A DNA stretch of 53,123 nucleotides, taken from NCBI GenBank assembly GCA_934167485.1, contig CAKPKL010000011.1, forward strand, positions 1 to 53,123, in the 5' to 3' direction. This document shows positions 25,526-35,426 of the stretch, in pieces. The notes under the pieces were generated by a model. That model was not told where the DNA came from. It saw only the letters and a list, made by a program, of their open reading frames with translations, and ran no database searches. This DNA comes from an uncultured Bacilli bacterium. GTDB taxonomy: Bacteria > Bacillota_I > Bacilli_A > RF39 > UBA660. The first letter of the stretch is position 1; each line of letters begins with the position of its first letter. A program made the position numbers and the translations under genes.

Positions 25526-27598
25526 TTATCCGTAAATTTCAAAGTATTTTTCACTAACTTTTTGACTTATTCTCCTATTTACACTACTCATGTAGAGTGC
25601 ATTTGCTTCTTCTGGAGCCACATCTGGAGATATTACAGTAAATACAACCTCTGGATTATCATAAGGTGCGAATGCAGAAAAGGTTGCTGTTATAGTCCCT
25701 GTATCTATAACTCCATCATTATTTGTATCCAAAAAACTCTGTGCAGTACCAGTTTTTCCTGCTGGTTTGTGATTATAATCTATATAACCATATCCTGTTC
25801 CACCTGGAGATAATACCTCTATAAAACCTTCTTTTACTCTATTTAAATATTTTTCTTCTGTATTTACTTTATTTAATTCCTTAGATTTAGTTTCATATAC
25901 CAATTTATTCAAAGTTCCTTCTTTAGAATCAAATACTGCTTTAAGTAAATAAGGTTGCATTCTACTTCCTGAATTAGCAATCGTTGACATATATTGTGCG
26001 ATTTGAATTGGTGTATATGTATCATACTGTCCAATAGAAAAATCTAAAAGTAATCCAGATAATCTATTTGTACCTTTATATCCTAAAGATTCATTTGGTA
26101 AATCAATCTCTGTTTTCACACCAAGTCCAAATTCTGCAAAAGTATTTCTATATGTATCAAAGGCTTTTTCATCTATTACAAGTGGACTATTATATTCATA
26201 AATACCATTTCCTACTTTTATGGCAGTTAAAAATTGATATGTATTTGATGAATACTTTAGTGCATCTAAATCATTTATATATCCATATTCTCTATATGAA
26301 CATTTAAGTGGTGTTGCAGCTATTTTAATACAAGCATCATTTCTATATTCATCAATTTGAAGAGCTCCTGTATTATATCCAACAATATGAGAAGCACCTT
26401 TAACGATAGATCCTGGCGTTACTGAAGAAGTTATAACTCCAGGAGTATAATCCAAAATTTTATAATTGCCACTATCATCTAGTGTTATTTGTTTACCTGC
26501 CATAGCGAGTATCTCACCTGTTTTTGAATTATTTATTACAACATAACTTTTATCAAAATACTCTGTATTACTTTCCTGCTTAGCTATTTGTAATTCTTCT
26601 TCAATTATTCTTTCTACCTCTTTTTGCAATTCCATATCTATTGTAAGTACCAAATCATTACCACGTGATCCTTTTTTTACTTCAGTATAAGAACCATCAT
26701 CATTTACTTCATACTTAGCCTTTTTACCCTTTAAATAATTTTCATATTGATATTCTATATAACTTGTACCTACCCTATCGGTTAAACTATAACCAAGAGA
26801 TAAATAATAATCTTTTAAATTATATGGTATACCACTAGAACTAGAACTTACACTACCTAAAATAGTTTTAAAAACATTTCCATATGGATAATATCTTTCC
26901 CAATCTAACTTAACATTAAATCCTGGGATTTTATTTATATTCTCAGCTATCATAGAATATTCTAAATCAGAAACATTTTCATTTTTTATAATTTTTTCTG
27001 TATAGTAATAACCTTTATTCATTAAATTATAAATATAACAAGCTTCTTTATCTTTTTCTTCATACTTAGAAATTTCTTCATCAGTAACTCTTTCTACCTT
27101 TAAACTTTCTATCTCTTTATTAGTAATCTTTCTTTCTTCTAACTTTCTCCATTCTTCATTCGTTATCTTCTTTTTAGCTTTTTCTTCATTATTTAAAACC
27201 CAAAATTCTTTTAACATTTTATTTGTTAATTTAGAGTAATCAACATCAATATAATCAGCAACTATATATGCCATCTCTATTTCTTGCTTTACAGTTACTT
27301 TATTTTTTTTCTTATAATAAATAGTTTTAACAGATGTATTATCAACTATTAAATTACCATTTCTATCATAGATTCTTCCTCTTGGAGCAGAATCTCCCTC
27401 TATTATTTTTACTGTTAGAGTTTGCAATTTATCTATGTAATATTTATTTTTTATAACTTGTACAATAAACAATTTTGAAAGTAACAAAATCATTATAAAT
27501 ATTATAACTATCACAAGTATTTTATATCTTTTTTCAATTATTTCTTCTATATTTATTTTTCTTTTATGATACTTATATTTGTTTATTTTTTTCTTCAT
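25526..27598 (-). CDS. Class B penicillin-binding protein (PBP2/elongation type)
   Basis: 690-residue transpeptidase that crosslinks peptidoglycan. A cytoplasmic basic N-terminus and one membrane anchor (about 27-50, ILVIVIIFIMILLLSKLFIV), then the dimerisation domain (PRGRIYDRNGNLIVDN), and the transpeptidase with SIVK (SxxK), SSN (SxN) and KTGTA (KTG) all intact. A Lys/Glu-rich insertion at about 130-200 lengthens the dimerisation part. It could be the cell-wall elongation PBP (MrdA-type) or a sporulation-specific one. The sequence does not separate these. Only 23 bases separate its stop from rpmG. Confidence 0.9.
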   Translation of the reverse strand: MKKKINKYKYHKRKINIEEIIEKRYKILVIVIIFIMILLLSKLFIVQVIKNKYYIDKLQTLTVKIIEGDSAPRGRIYDRNGNLIVDNTSVKTIYYKKKNKVTVKQEIEMAYIVADYIDVDYSKLTNKMLKEFWVLNNEEKAKKKITNEEWRKLEERKITNKEIESLKVERVTDEEISKYEEKDKEACYIYNLMNKGYYYTEKIIKNENVSDLEYSMIAENINKIPGFNVKLDWERYYPYGNVFKTILGSVSSSSSGIPYNLKDYYLSLGYSLTDRVGTSYIEYQYENYLKGKKAKYEVNDDGSYTEVKKGSRGNDLVLTIDMELQKEVERIIEEELQIAKQESNTEYFDKSYVVINNSKTGEILAMAGKQITLDDSGNYKILDYTPGVITSSVTPGSIVKGASHIVGYNTGALQIDEYRNDACIKIAATPLKCSYREYGYINDLDALKYSSNTYQFLTAIKVGNGIYEYNSPLVIDEKAFDTYRNTFAEFGLGVKTEIDLPNESLGYKGTNRLSGLLLDFSIGQYDTYTPIQIAQYMSTIANSGSRMQPYLLKAVFDSKEGTLNKLVYETKSKELNKVNTEEKYLNRVKEGFIEVLSPGGTGYGYIDYNHKPAGKTGTAQSFLDTNNDGVIDTGTITATFSAFAPYDNPEVVFTVISPDVAPEEANALYMSSVNRRISQKVSEKYFEIYG

Positions 27599-27711
27599 AA
27601 GTTATTAATTTTAATTGAAATAAGATATATTTATTTTTATACATTAGAATCACCTACTATTATTTTATTCATTATTATATTATTTAATCATATATTATAT
27701 TGGTGAATAAC

Positions 27712-27972
27712 ATGAAAAGTATACTCAAAAATTATATTGATTTATTAACTTTAGATAAGCTAAAGACATTCGCGCAAAAGCAAAACATTCAATTAAATGA
27801 ATTTGAATTTGAATTTATTTTAAAACTAGTAAAAGAAAATTTTGATGATATTTTAATAAATGATTCTAAATATCTAGATTTACTTGATAAAAATATAAAT
27901 CATGATAGTTACTTAAAAATAAAAGATTTATATTTATATTATAAAAACAGATATAAAGGATATTTATTTTAA
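27712..27972 (+). CDS. DUF2624 protein (YqfT-like)
   Basis: 86 residues; start at 27712 (MKSILKNYIDLL) with GGTGA upstream. The pattern ending LKIKDLYLYYKNRYKGYLF fits the short DUF2624 family represented by B. subtilis YqfT. Its neighbour is nfo, as in B. subtilis, which supports the call, but the two are convergent here and overlap at the 3' ends (27964-27972). Function unknown in the family. Confidence 0.72.
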   Translation: MKSILKNYIDLLTLDKLKTFAQKQNIQLNEFEFEFILKLVKENFDDILINDSKYLDLLDKNINHDSYLKIKDLYLYYKNRYKGYLF

Positions 27973-28833
27973 AATATCTTCTTTTAATTTAGGATTAAAT
28001 TCTTTTTTTAGTATCATTTCAATTTCTTCCTTATATGGAGCTTTATCCTCTATATAAGGTGTTTCTAAAATTTTTGGAATACCTTCCAATTTTTTATTAT
28101 AAATAATTTTAATTAGATTATCAAAACCGATTGTACCAAAACCTATATTTTCATGTCTATCTTTATGAGAATTGATTTCATTTTTAGAATCATTTATATG
28201 AATTACTTTTAAATACTTAATTCCTACTACATTATCAAACTCTTCTAATATTTTATCAAAATCATTTAAATCATAGCCAGCATCATTCAAGTGACAAGTA
28301 TCCATACAAACACCTATCGCATCTTTATTTTTAACTCCGTCTATAATTCTTTTGATCTCTGAAAAGTTTTTACCTAATTCAGTTCCTTTTCCTGCCATAG
28401 TCTCTAAGCAAATTGTAACATTTTTACCAGTTATACTTAAATTTAGAGAATCAACAATATTCTTTATTCCTTCGTCTACTCCAAGACCTACATGACTTCC
28501 TGGATGAAGTACTAAGTTTTTTACTCCCAAGCTTTCTGTTCTAGAAAGTTCTTCTTTTAAAAATCTTACATTAAAATCAAAGTTTTTAGAATTAGCTAAA
28601 TTTATTATATATGGTGCATGTACCACTACATTGTTTATATCTATATTATTTTTCTTCATAAGATTATGTGCTTCCAAAGTTTTATTTAAATCTATTGAAC
28701 TGCGAGATGTATTTTGGGGAGCCCCCGTATAAAACATAAATGTAGTAGCATTATACTTTAATGTTTCAAGTACACTACCTAACATTTGATCTTGACCTTT
28801 AAAAGATACATGTGAACCAATTATTAATTTCAT
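27964..28833 (-). CDS. nfo: Endonuclease IV
   Basis: Zinc AP endonuclease of base excision repair. 289 residues with the metal-binding TIM-barrel motifs: IGSHVSFKG, NVVVHAPYIINLA, NLVLHPGSHVGLG, ICLETMAGKGTELG, VCMDTCHLNDAGYD, KVIHINDSKNEINSHKDRHE and PKILETPY. Full length. AGGTGATTTT precedes the start. It converges with and overlaps the DUF2624 gene by 9 bases. Confidence 0.96.
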   Translation of the reverse strand: MKLIIGSHVSFKGQDQMLGSVLETLKYNATTFMFYTGAPQNTSRSSIDLNKTLEAHNLMKKNNIDINNVVVHAPYIINLANSKNFDFNVRFLKEELSRTESLGVKNLVLHPGSHVGLGVDEGIKNIVDSLNLSITGKNVTICLETMAGKGTELGKNFSEIKRIIDGVKNKDAIGVCMDTCHLNDAGYDLNDFDKILEEFDNVVGIKYLKVIHINDSKNEINSHKDRHENIGFGTIGFDNLIKIIYNKKLEGIPKILETPYIEDKAPYKEEIEMILKKEFNPKLKEDILK

Positions 28834-28856
28834 AAAATCACCTATTCAATTATATC

Positions 28857-28885
28857 AAAAAAACGTATTATTTTAAATACGTTTT
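28857..28885 (-). terminator. Terminator after the 88-residue gene
   Basis: AAACGTAT / ATACGTTT 8-bp stem followed by TTTTTTG on the minus strand, just past the stop at 28887. Confidence 0.7.
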
Positions 28886-28886
28886 A

Positions 28887-29153
28887 TCATTTTTCTTCCA
28901 GAACATCACACATTTTATTTATAAATTGTGAACTTATATCTTGTAAAGTATTAATATAGGCAAAAAGTGCATGTAAAAACTCATCTTCTGTTAAATTTCT
29001 TTTATTTATATTTAACATTTCTTTATTTAAAACCATATCAGGCATTACTCCAAATTGTGTACATATTTTAGAATAACTTGAGATTATATCCTCTAATTCA
29101 CTTATAATCTCTTTTCTTTTTAATTCAAGGGGTAAATGTTTATAATATTCCAT
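28887..29153 (-). CDS. Conserved hypothetical helical protein, 88 residues
   Basis: Start at 29153 (MEYYKHLPLELKRKEIISE) is chosen because GGAGG lies 6 bases upstream. The alternative upstream start at 29186 adds 11 residues. All-helical, soluble, with LTEDEFLHALFAYINTLQ. Family not recognised. Follows the 124-residue coiled-coil gene and pcrA on the same strand, so it is likely the third gene of that unit. Confidence 0.55.
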   Translation of the reverse strand: MEYYKHLPLELKRKEIISELEDIISSYSKICTQFGVMPDMVLNKEMLNINKRNLTEDEFLHALFAYINTLQDISSQFINKMCDVLEEK

Positions 29154-29186
29154 TAAACCTCCAAAAGCTTCCTTTTGTACTTCCAT

Positions 29187-29561
29187 TTATACCACTTTAA
29201 CCTTTACAACTTCTTTTTCTGCTACATCATATTTTTTTCTATTAAATTCATCTATCTCATTTATCATTCTAGTAGTGGCAACTTTCATTTTATTGATTTT
29301 TTTATACTTATCCTTAAAAGAATAATAAGCGCTTATATTAGCTTGTTCTATTCCACTTTTTCTTTGTTTTAATTCTTTTTGTCTTTTTATTTCATTAGAA
29401 CCTACAATTTTAGAAATTTGTTTATCTAAATATAGAATTTCTGCCTTTATACTATTTACTTCATCTTCTGAAAAGTTGCCTGATTTAATCAATTCACTTA
29501 ATTTAACTTGTAATTGTTTTTTATCATGTTCTAATACATTTACATCAGTCCAACTAATCAT
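29187..29561 (-). CDS. Hypothetical coiled-coil protein, 124 residues
   Basis: Start at 29561 (MISWTDVNVLEHDKKQLQV) follows AGGAGG. The longer reading lacks a ribosome-binding site. Lys/Glu-rich and predicted helical throughout (LSELIKSGNFSEDEVNSI, YLDKQISKI), no membrane segment, ending VVKVKVV. Family not recognised. Lies 62 bases after pcrA and 33 before the next small gene. Confidence 0.55.
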   Translation of the reverse strand: MISWTDVNVLEHDKKQLQVKLSELIKSGNFSEDEVNSIKAEILYLDKQISKIVGSNEIKRQKELKQRKSGIEQANISAYYSFKDKYKKINKMKVATTRMINEIDEFNRKKYDVAEKEVVKVKVV

Positions 29562-29622
29562 AAATTGCCTCCTACCTAATATATTAAATATACTATAAAT
29601 AGAGTTTCTTTTCAAGATTTTT

Positions 29623-31713
29623 TTATAATTTTTTTAAACTATTATGACCCTTCATAATTTTCTTTATACCATATGGATGTGGAAAAGCAATTGTAAGTAT
29701 TGACTTATCTACAGTAATTATAACACCCTCTCCAAACTCATTGTGTAAAACTTTTCCTCCCACATTATACTCTTCATATTTGTTTATATTTTTGCTTGTA
29801 AATATTTTTTTCAAGCCAGTTGGTTCTTTCTTTTTTTCCTCTTTATCTAGATATTCTTCTCCTATTTCATTAATAAATCTACTTGGTGGATTATAACTAT
29901 CTTGTCCATATAAAAGTCTTTTTTTAGAATTAATTATAGTTAATTTCTTTTTAGCTCTAGTAACAGCTACATAACATAGTCTTCTTTCTTCTTCTATTTC
30001 ACTTGGGCTATATAAACACATACTATGTGGGAAAATTCCCTCTTCAAGACCTATTATATAAACATAGTCAAACTCTAAACCTTTTGCTGAATGAACTGTC
30101 ATAAGTGTTACTACATCTGTCCTATTTTTATATTCTTCAACATCAGACACCAAACTTATTTCATCTAAGAATTCTGATAATGATATAACTCCATACTTTT
30201 CTTCATAACTCTTTGTAATAGATTTAAATTCTTCCAAGTTCTCTAATCTAGATTGAGATTCAATTGTATCCTCAAGTTCTAATTCCTTTTTTATACCTGT
30301 TTTATCTAATATTAAGTCTACCAATTCTGTAAGAGATAAATCCTCACTTAATTCTTTAAAACTTAATATAAGACGTTTAAACTCTAATTCTTTTCCGCCA
30401 TCTATTGCATCAAACATACTTGTATTTAATATGGTTGCCTTTGTCGTAATGTTTTCTAGCGTCTTAAGTCCTATACCTCTTTTCGGTACATTAATAACTC
30501 TAGTTAAACTAACATCATCACTAGTATTATAAATAAGTTTTAAATAACTAATTAAATCTTTAACTTCTTTTCTATTATAGAAATAAAAACTACCAACTAC
30601 TTTATATGGAATATTTTTTCTTAAAAAAGCTTCCTCTATATTTCTTGATTGAGCATTTGTTCTATAAAGAACTGCAATATCTTCAAGACCAATATTTTCA
30701 TTCATTAACTTAGTTATTTCTGAGACTACATAATTAGATTCATCTTTTTCATCATCACATCTTTTATAAACTATTTTATCCCCTATATTATTATCTGTCC
30801 ATAAATCTTTTTCTTTTCTATTTTTATTGTTTTTTATAATACTATTTGCAGCTCCTAATATATTTTTTGTTGAACGATAATTTTGTTCAAGTAATATTGT
30901 TTTAGTATTCTTATAATCTTTTTCAAAATTTAAAATATTTCTATAATTAGATCCTCTAAATCCATATATACTTTGATCTGGATCTCCTACTACACATATA
31001 TTTTTATATTTAGCACTCAGCATTTTAGAAAGAATATACTGTACTTCATTTGTATCTTGATATTCATCTATTAAAATATATTTATATCTTTCTTGATAAT
31101 AAGCTAGTACACTAGGATTTTCTTTAAATAATATTATAGGCAACATCAATAAATCATCAAAATCTAAACTATTATTTACCATTAGTTTATTTTGATACTC
31201 TCTATATACATTAACAGTTACCTCATCTAATTCACTATTTGAAAATTTAGATAATTCATCAGGTGTCATAAGTTCATTTTTCGCACTGCTTATTTTATTT
31301 CTTATAGTTTTTGGTGGATAAAATTTAGGATCTAAATTCATATCTTTCAATATCCTTTTTATAGTTGATAATACATCATCTGAATCAACTATAGTAAAAT
31401 TAGATTTATATCCAAGTTTATCATAATGTCTTTTAATAATAGAAAGTCCAAAGGAGTGGAATGTGGATATTTGTATTCTATTTGAATCTATACCAAGCAT
31501 ACCCTCTACTCTACTTTTCATTTCGTTTGCAGCTTTATTTGTAAAAGTGATCGCTAAAATACTTGTAGGATCTATTCCCTGTTCTATTAAATAAGCTATT
31601 TTTGTAGTTAAAACCTTAGTTTTACCACTTCCTGCACCTGCAAGTACGAGCATAGGACCATCTATATTTAAAACTGCTTCTTTTTGTTCTTTATTTAATG
31701 TATCTAAATTCAT
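29623..31713 (-). CDS. pcrA: ATP-dependent DNA helicase PcrA/UvrD
   Basis: Superfamily 1 3'-5' helicase for repair and recombination control. 696 residues: Q motif LNKEQKEAV, Walker A LAGAGSGKTKVLT, Ia ITFTNKAANEMKSR, II DEYQDTN, III VVGDPDQSIYGFRG, IV EQNYRST, V TVHSAKGLEFDYVY, VI CYVAVTRAKKKL. The C-terminal segment with GGKVLHNEFGEGVI is the PcrA Tudor-like domain. Normal length. Confidence 0.96.
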   Translation of the reverse strand: MNLDTLNKEQKEAVLNIDGPMLVLAGAGSGKTKVLTTKIAYLIEQGIDPTSILAITFTNKAANEMKSRVEGMLGIDSNRIQISTFHSFGLSIIKRHYDKLGYKSNFTIVDSDDVLSTIKRILKDMNLDPKFYPPKTIRNKISSAKNELMTPDELSKFSNSELDEVTVNVYREYQNKLMVNNSLDFDDLLMLPIILFKENPSVLAYYQERYKYILIDEYQDTNEVQYILSKMLSAKYKNICVVGDPDQSIYGFRGSNYRNILNFEKDYKNTKTILLEQNYRSTKNILGAANSIIKNNKNRKEKDLWTDNNIGDKIVYKRCDDEKDESNYVVSEITKLMNENIGLEDIAVLYRTNAQSRNIEEAFLRKNIPYKVVGSFYFYNRKEVKDLISYLKLIYNTSDDVSLTRVINVPKRGIGLKTLENITTKATILNTSMFDAIDGGKELEFKRLILSFKELSEDLSLTELVDLILDKTGIKKELELEDTIESQSRLENLEEFKSITKSYEEKYGVISLSEFLDEISLVSDVEEYKNRTDVVTLMTVHSAKGLEFDYVYIIGLEEGIFPHSMCLYSPSEIEEERRLCYVAVTRAKKKLTIINSKKRLLYGQDSYNPPSRFINEIGEEYLDKEEKKKEPTGLKKIFTSKNINKYEEYNVGGKVLHNEFGEGVIITVDKSILTIAFPHPYGIKKIMKGHNSLKKL

Positions 31714-31780
31714 AATGCACCTCTATAATAGACATTATACCAAACATTAGTTTATATCTCAAGACAAAAATATTATATAT

Positions 31781-31808
31781 AAAAAAACTTAACAAAATAT
31801 GTTAAGTA
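31781..31808 (-). terminator. Terminator after the substrate-binding protein gene
   Basis: ACTTAAC / GTTAAGT stem followed by a long T run on the minus strand, just after the stop at 31815. Confidence 0.7.
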
Positions 31809-31814
31809 AAATTT

Positions 31815-32831
31815 TTATTTTTTTGAATATTTATTATTTACTATTTTATCAAAAGGCACTTTTTTATCCAATTTAGAAGAATTTTCCATAATAGATTCTA
31901 CTCTTTCTAATCCTTCTTCTGTTATGTAAGTAGTTCTATACCAAGAATCATTTTCTCTATATCTTTTTACTACCTCAGTTAAATCATTTTTAGATATATC
32001 TGGAAAATGTTCTATTATAGCATCAGCTACTTCAGAATCACTATGACTAAATGTATAATCTAAACCTCTTTGTATAGCTTTATTAAATTTTTCTATTACA
32101 TCATCATTTTTTTCTAAATAACTTTTTTTGGTTTGGAATGTAGTATATGGAACTTCTCCACCTAATTTTCCCAATGAAGCCACAACATATCCATAACCTT
32201 GTTTTTCTAATTGTAGAGCGGTTGGTTCAAATAAAGTTACGTAATCTCCAGTACCACCTATGAAAGCTCCTGACATAGAAGCAAAAGCTATAGAAGTATC
32301 AAAATTTAAATCACTTAATTCTATTCCATTTTCTTTTAGAGTGTATGCTAAAGTCATGGCAGGCATACCACCTTCGCGTCCGGCTATTAGATGTGCACCT
32401 CTTAAATCTTTAACATCAAATTTGCCCTTATTTCTACCTACTATAAAGCTACCATCTCTTTTAGTAAGGCCAGCAAAATTAACTAAATAATCTTTTTCTC
32501 CACCATTATATATATAAATAGATTGTTCACTACCACAAAAACCAATTTGGGCATCCCCACTCATTACTGCAGCAGCAACAGCGTCTGCACCACTTGTAAG
32601 AACTATATCAACATCAATTCCTTCATCTTCAAAATAACCTAATGAATCTGCTACATACATTGGTGCATAAAAAATACTATGTGCAACTTCAGCAACTGTT
32701 ATTTTAGTTAAATCCTCTTTTTCTTTTTTCTTACCTTTTCCCATAAATATACCTATAGAAAGTAATATTATTAATAAAAAGGCTACCAAAGTAATTATAA
32801 TTTTTTTCAAATTTATTCTCCTTCCAATCAA
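31815..32831 (-). CDS. ABC transporter substrate-binding protein (NMT1/THI5-like)
   Basis: 338 residues. Basic start, membrane anchor at about 9-30 and no lipobox Cys, so tethered by its N-terminus. The mature part has the periplasmic-binding fold of the NitT/TauT/NMT1 group: VAEVAHSIFYAPMYVA, EDEGIDVDIV, MSGDAQIGFCGSEQS, and AGREGGMPAMTLAYTL. Substrate not determined; HMP/thiamine precursors, sulfonates and similar small organic acids are known for the group. It is on the opposite strand from the ATPase and permease at 34.0-35.4 kb, with a pseudopilin gene between, but it is the only matching binding protein in view. Confidence 0.82.
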   Translation of the reverse strand: MIGRRINLKKIIITLVAFLLIILLSIGIFMGKGKKKEKEDLTKITVAEVAHSIFYAPMYVADSLGYFEDEGIDVDIVLTSGADAVAAAVMSGDAQIGFCGSEQSIYIYNGGEKDYLVNFAGLTKRDGSFIVGRNKGKFDVKDLRGAHLIAGREGGMPAMTLAYTLKENGIELSDLNFDTSIAFASMSGAFIGGTGDYVTLFEPTALQLEKQGYGYVVASLGKLGGEVPYTTFQTKKSYLEKNDDVIEKFNKAIQRGLDYTFSHSDSEVADAIIEHFPDISKNDLTEVVKRYRENDSWYRTTYITEEGLERVESIMENSSKLDKKVPFDKIVNNKYSKK

Positions 32832-32889
32832 TATATTATATTCTGAAGATTAAAATTTGTTAAATTATATTTTACTATAATACATAAAT

Positions 32890-32914
32890 AAAAAAACAAC
32901 ACAAAGTTGTTCTT
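32890..32914 (-). terminator. Terminator after the 308-residue pseudopilin gene
   Basis: AACAAC / GTTGTT stem, TTTTTTTAT tail on the minus strand, 16 bases past the stop. Confidence 0.6.
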
Positions 32915-32929
32915 CATAATTATAATTTT

Positions 32930-33856
32930 TTATTCTTCATTTTTTGCTAAAAGAGCTACAGGTCCAAGATATTTCATTGTGACATTAAAATAGCCATAAG
33001 CAGATTCATAATCATCTATTGAAGTAAATGAAACTTTACCAGTAGATGGAGAAATATACATAAATAATAAATTATCAGCATCAAATTCTTTTGCAGCTTC
33101 AGAATATAATTTTAAATTAACTGGTTCTTCATTTTGAAAATCTAATGTTCCATTCTTTTTTATTCCTATATCAGAAAATGGTGTTATAAATTCATATTTA
33201 GTTAAATCTATTTTATTTCCTTTTTCATCTTTAGTGATAGAATTTATATCAAAATTCAGCAATAATAATATATCATTCAATGTTACTACGTCTTCTTCCT
33301 CAAAAGTTTTTATGGCATTTTTTACTTTTGGCTCAGAATATCTTATTGGATTAACTATATAAGACGCAATACTACTATCACCTTTTATAACATCATTTAC
33401 AATCACCCAAACAGAAGTACAATTTGGTTCAGAACAAACTAAAATAGGATTATCATCTATACCACCATCAATTTTTATCTCACACTCATCTTCAGTTATG
33501 TTTTGATTATTTATAATACTATTATTCTTTATTTCTATACAATAACCGCTTATATACATTTTTCCTGATATATTACCATCACTATCAATAGTAAGATTAC
33601 CTTTAGTTACTTTTTCACCATCATATTTAAGTGAATCACTACTTAAATCTATGGTACTTATTTTTTCATTATATAATAATTTAGATGCATAATACGTTTC
33701 TGCTGCACTTACTATATTTTTTGCGCTTTCTTCTACTGCACTTTTTTTAGAACTTTCTATTATATCCAATACTATTGGGGTAGCGATTAATGCAATTATT
33801 GCAAGTATTACTATGACTGCTAATAACTCTATTAGGGTAAATCCCATTCTTTTCAT
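32930..33856 (-). CDS. Type IV pilin-like protein, 308 residues
   Basis: N-terminus MKRMGFTLIELLAVIVILAI has the G/FTLIELL prepilin peptidase site with Glu at +5 and a long alpha-1 helix (about 5-30, ending IVLDIIESSKKSAVEESAKN). The C-terminal body (about 45-308) is larger than in typical pseudopilins and contains CSEPNCTSVWV and an acidic tail. No assembly gene is nearby. Lies between the binding protein and the ATPase gene of the ABC transporter. Confidence 0.78.
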   Translation of the reverse strand: MKRMGFTLIELLAVIVILAIIALIATPIVLDIIESSKKSAVEESAKNIVSAAETYYASKLLYNEKISTIDLSSDSLKYDGEKVTKGNLTIDSDGNISGKMYISGYCIEIKNNSIINNQNITEDECEIKIDGGIDDNPILVCSEPNCTSVWVIVNDVIKGDSSIASYIVNPIRYSEPKVKNAIKTFEEEDVVTLNDILLLLNFDINSITKDEKGNKIDLTKYEFITPFSDIGIKKNGTLDFQNEEPVNLKLYSEAAKEFDADNLLFMYISPSTGKVSFTSIDDYESAYGYFNVTMKYLGPVALLAKNEE

Positions 33857-34036
33857 ATTTCTTAACCCATCCTTTTTACTATTAATTTATATTTTTATAC
33901 TTATCATCTTTATAAATAATATTATATCATTTTTTTAAATATTTTGCTACATTTATCAAAATATTTATATTTTGTTGATTTTGTCATTAACACTTAAAAG
34001 TACTTTTCATACTATAAATTAGCGAGGAGGCATCTT

Positions 34037-34783
34037 ATGGAAAATATTTTACAAATTAAAAATCTAAAAAAAATATATCATAGCAAAAATGGAGAAACTC
34101 TTGCTGTTAAAGATTTCAGTTTAGATGTCAAAGAAGGTGAATTTATCGCCATTGTTGGACCTAGTGGTTGTGGAAAATCAACTATTCTTTCTATTTTATG
34201 CGGATTAGAAGATAAAACTAGTGGAGAAATTAATTTATGTAAAGGCGCTACTATAGGATATATGTTACAACAAGATTCTCTTTTTGAATGGAGAAATATA
34301 TTAAAAAATTGCCTTTTAGGATTAGAGATTAATAAAAATTTAACTAAGGAAAAAGAAAACTATGTAAAAAAGCTATTAAATACTTACGGTTTAAAAGATT
34401 TTATATATAGTTATCCAGAAAGTTTATCGGGTGGCATGAGACAAAGAGTTGCTTTAATACGTACACTTGCTAATAATCCTTCACTTTTATTACTTGATGA
34501 ACCCTTTTCAGCACTTGATTATCAAAGTAGATTAGTAATCTCAGATGATATATATAATATATTAAAAAAAGAAAAAAAGACTATGATAATAGTAACACAT
34601 GATATAGCTGAAGCAATAAGTATGTGTGATAAAGTTATTGTTCTATCTAGTAGACCAGCTATTATAAAAAGTATTTATGATATAAAACTAGAAAAAAGAT
34701 CAAATCCTATTAACAATAGAAAAGATAAAAATTTTTCTTATTACTATGATGCTATATGGAAGGATATTGATTTTTATGTTTAG
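34037..34783 (+). CDS. ABC transporter ATP-binding protein (NitT/TauT type)
   Basis: 248 residues. Walker A GPSGCGKST at 41-49, signature LSGGMRQR, Walker B LLLLDEPFSALD, and the H-loop VTHDIAEA, all intact. It resembles SsuB/TauB/ThiZ. GCGAGGAGG precedes the start. The permease gene starts inside its last codons (8-base overlap), so ATPase and permease are translationally coupled. The ATPase is intact although its partner permease is interrupted. Confidence 0.92.
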   Translation: MENILQIKNLKKIYHSKNGETLAVKDFSLDVKEGEFIAIVGPSGCGKSTILSILCGLEDKTSGEINLCKGATIGYMLQQDSLFEWRNILKNCLLGLEINKNLTKEKENYVKKLLNTYGLKDFIYSYPESLSGGMRQRVALIRTLANNPSLLLLDEPFSALDYQSRLVISDDIYNILKKEKKTMIIVTHDIAEAISMCDKVIVLSSRPAIIKSIYDIKLEKRSNPINNRKDKNFSYYYDAIWKDIDFYV

Positions 34784-35397
34784 TAGAGAGCAAGTTAAAT
34801 ATATAAAAAAAGAAAAAAGAAAAACTTTTTTTGTTATTTTTTTTCAAATACTAATTTTAATATTATTTATTACTATTTGGCAAATACTTTCTGAAACTAA
34901 TACAATAAATACTTTTATTTTTTCTAGTCCTAAAGAAGTTTTAAAAACTATTATTAATTTATATCATAAAAAAAATCTATTTGAACATATATGGGTTACT
35001 ACTTATGAAACTTTTTTAAGTTTTAGTATAGCTACTATTCTTGGTACTTTGATTGCTACTATATTATGGTGGAATAAATACATACAAAAAATAATAGAAC
35101 CATATCTTACAATATTAAATAGTTTGCCTAAAGTAGCTCTTGGGCCTATGATTATTATTTGGTTTGGTGCAGGTATAAAATCAATTATTTTTATGGCACT
35201 TTTAATTTCTCTTATTATAACAATTATTAATGTTTATGAAGGCTTTAATAATATTAATCCAAACAAAATTAAGCTTATGAAATCTTTTAAATGTACAAAA
35301 TCACAATTATATTTTAAGTTAGTGTTTCCAAACAGTTTAAAAAGTATCATAAATGCTTTAAAAATAAATGTTAGTATGTCTTTAATTGGGCTAATGG
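34776..35397 (+). pseudogene. ABC transporter permease, 5' part (interrupted by a mobile element)
   Basis: Start at 34776 (MFSREQVKYIKK), overlapping the ATPase stop. Reads as an inner-membrane permease of the NitT/TauT family: first membrane segment after the basic N-terminus, then EHIWVTTYETFLSFSIATILGT (in parts) and ILNSLPKVALGPMIIIWFGAG, the conserved EAA-type loop region. Homology stops after SLIGLM at about 35397. The reading frame then runs into unrelated residues (QCREKIFLKL) and ends at 35552. The missing C-terminal quarter lies at 40138-40304 in the same frame after removal of the intervening element. Confidence 0.88.
35392..35397. promoter_or_regulatory. attL core candidate (left junction)
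   Basis: TAATGG, shared with the right junction at 40132-40137, is the longest identity at the two break points. A two-base AT core would also give an in-frame join (…GLIMGEF…), one residue closer to the usual family length than the TAATGG join (…GLMGEF…). Confidence 0.6.
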
Positions 35398-35426
35398 TAC
35401 AATGTAGAGAAAAAATATTTTTAAAA

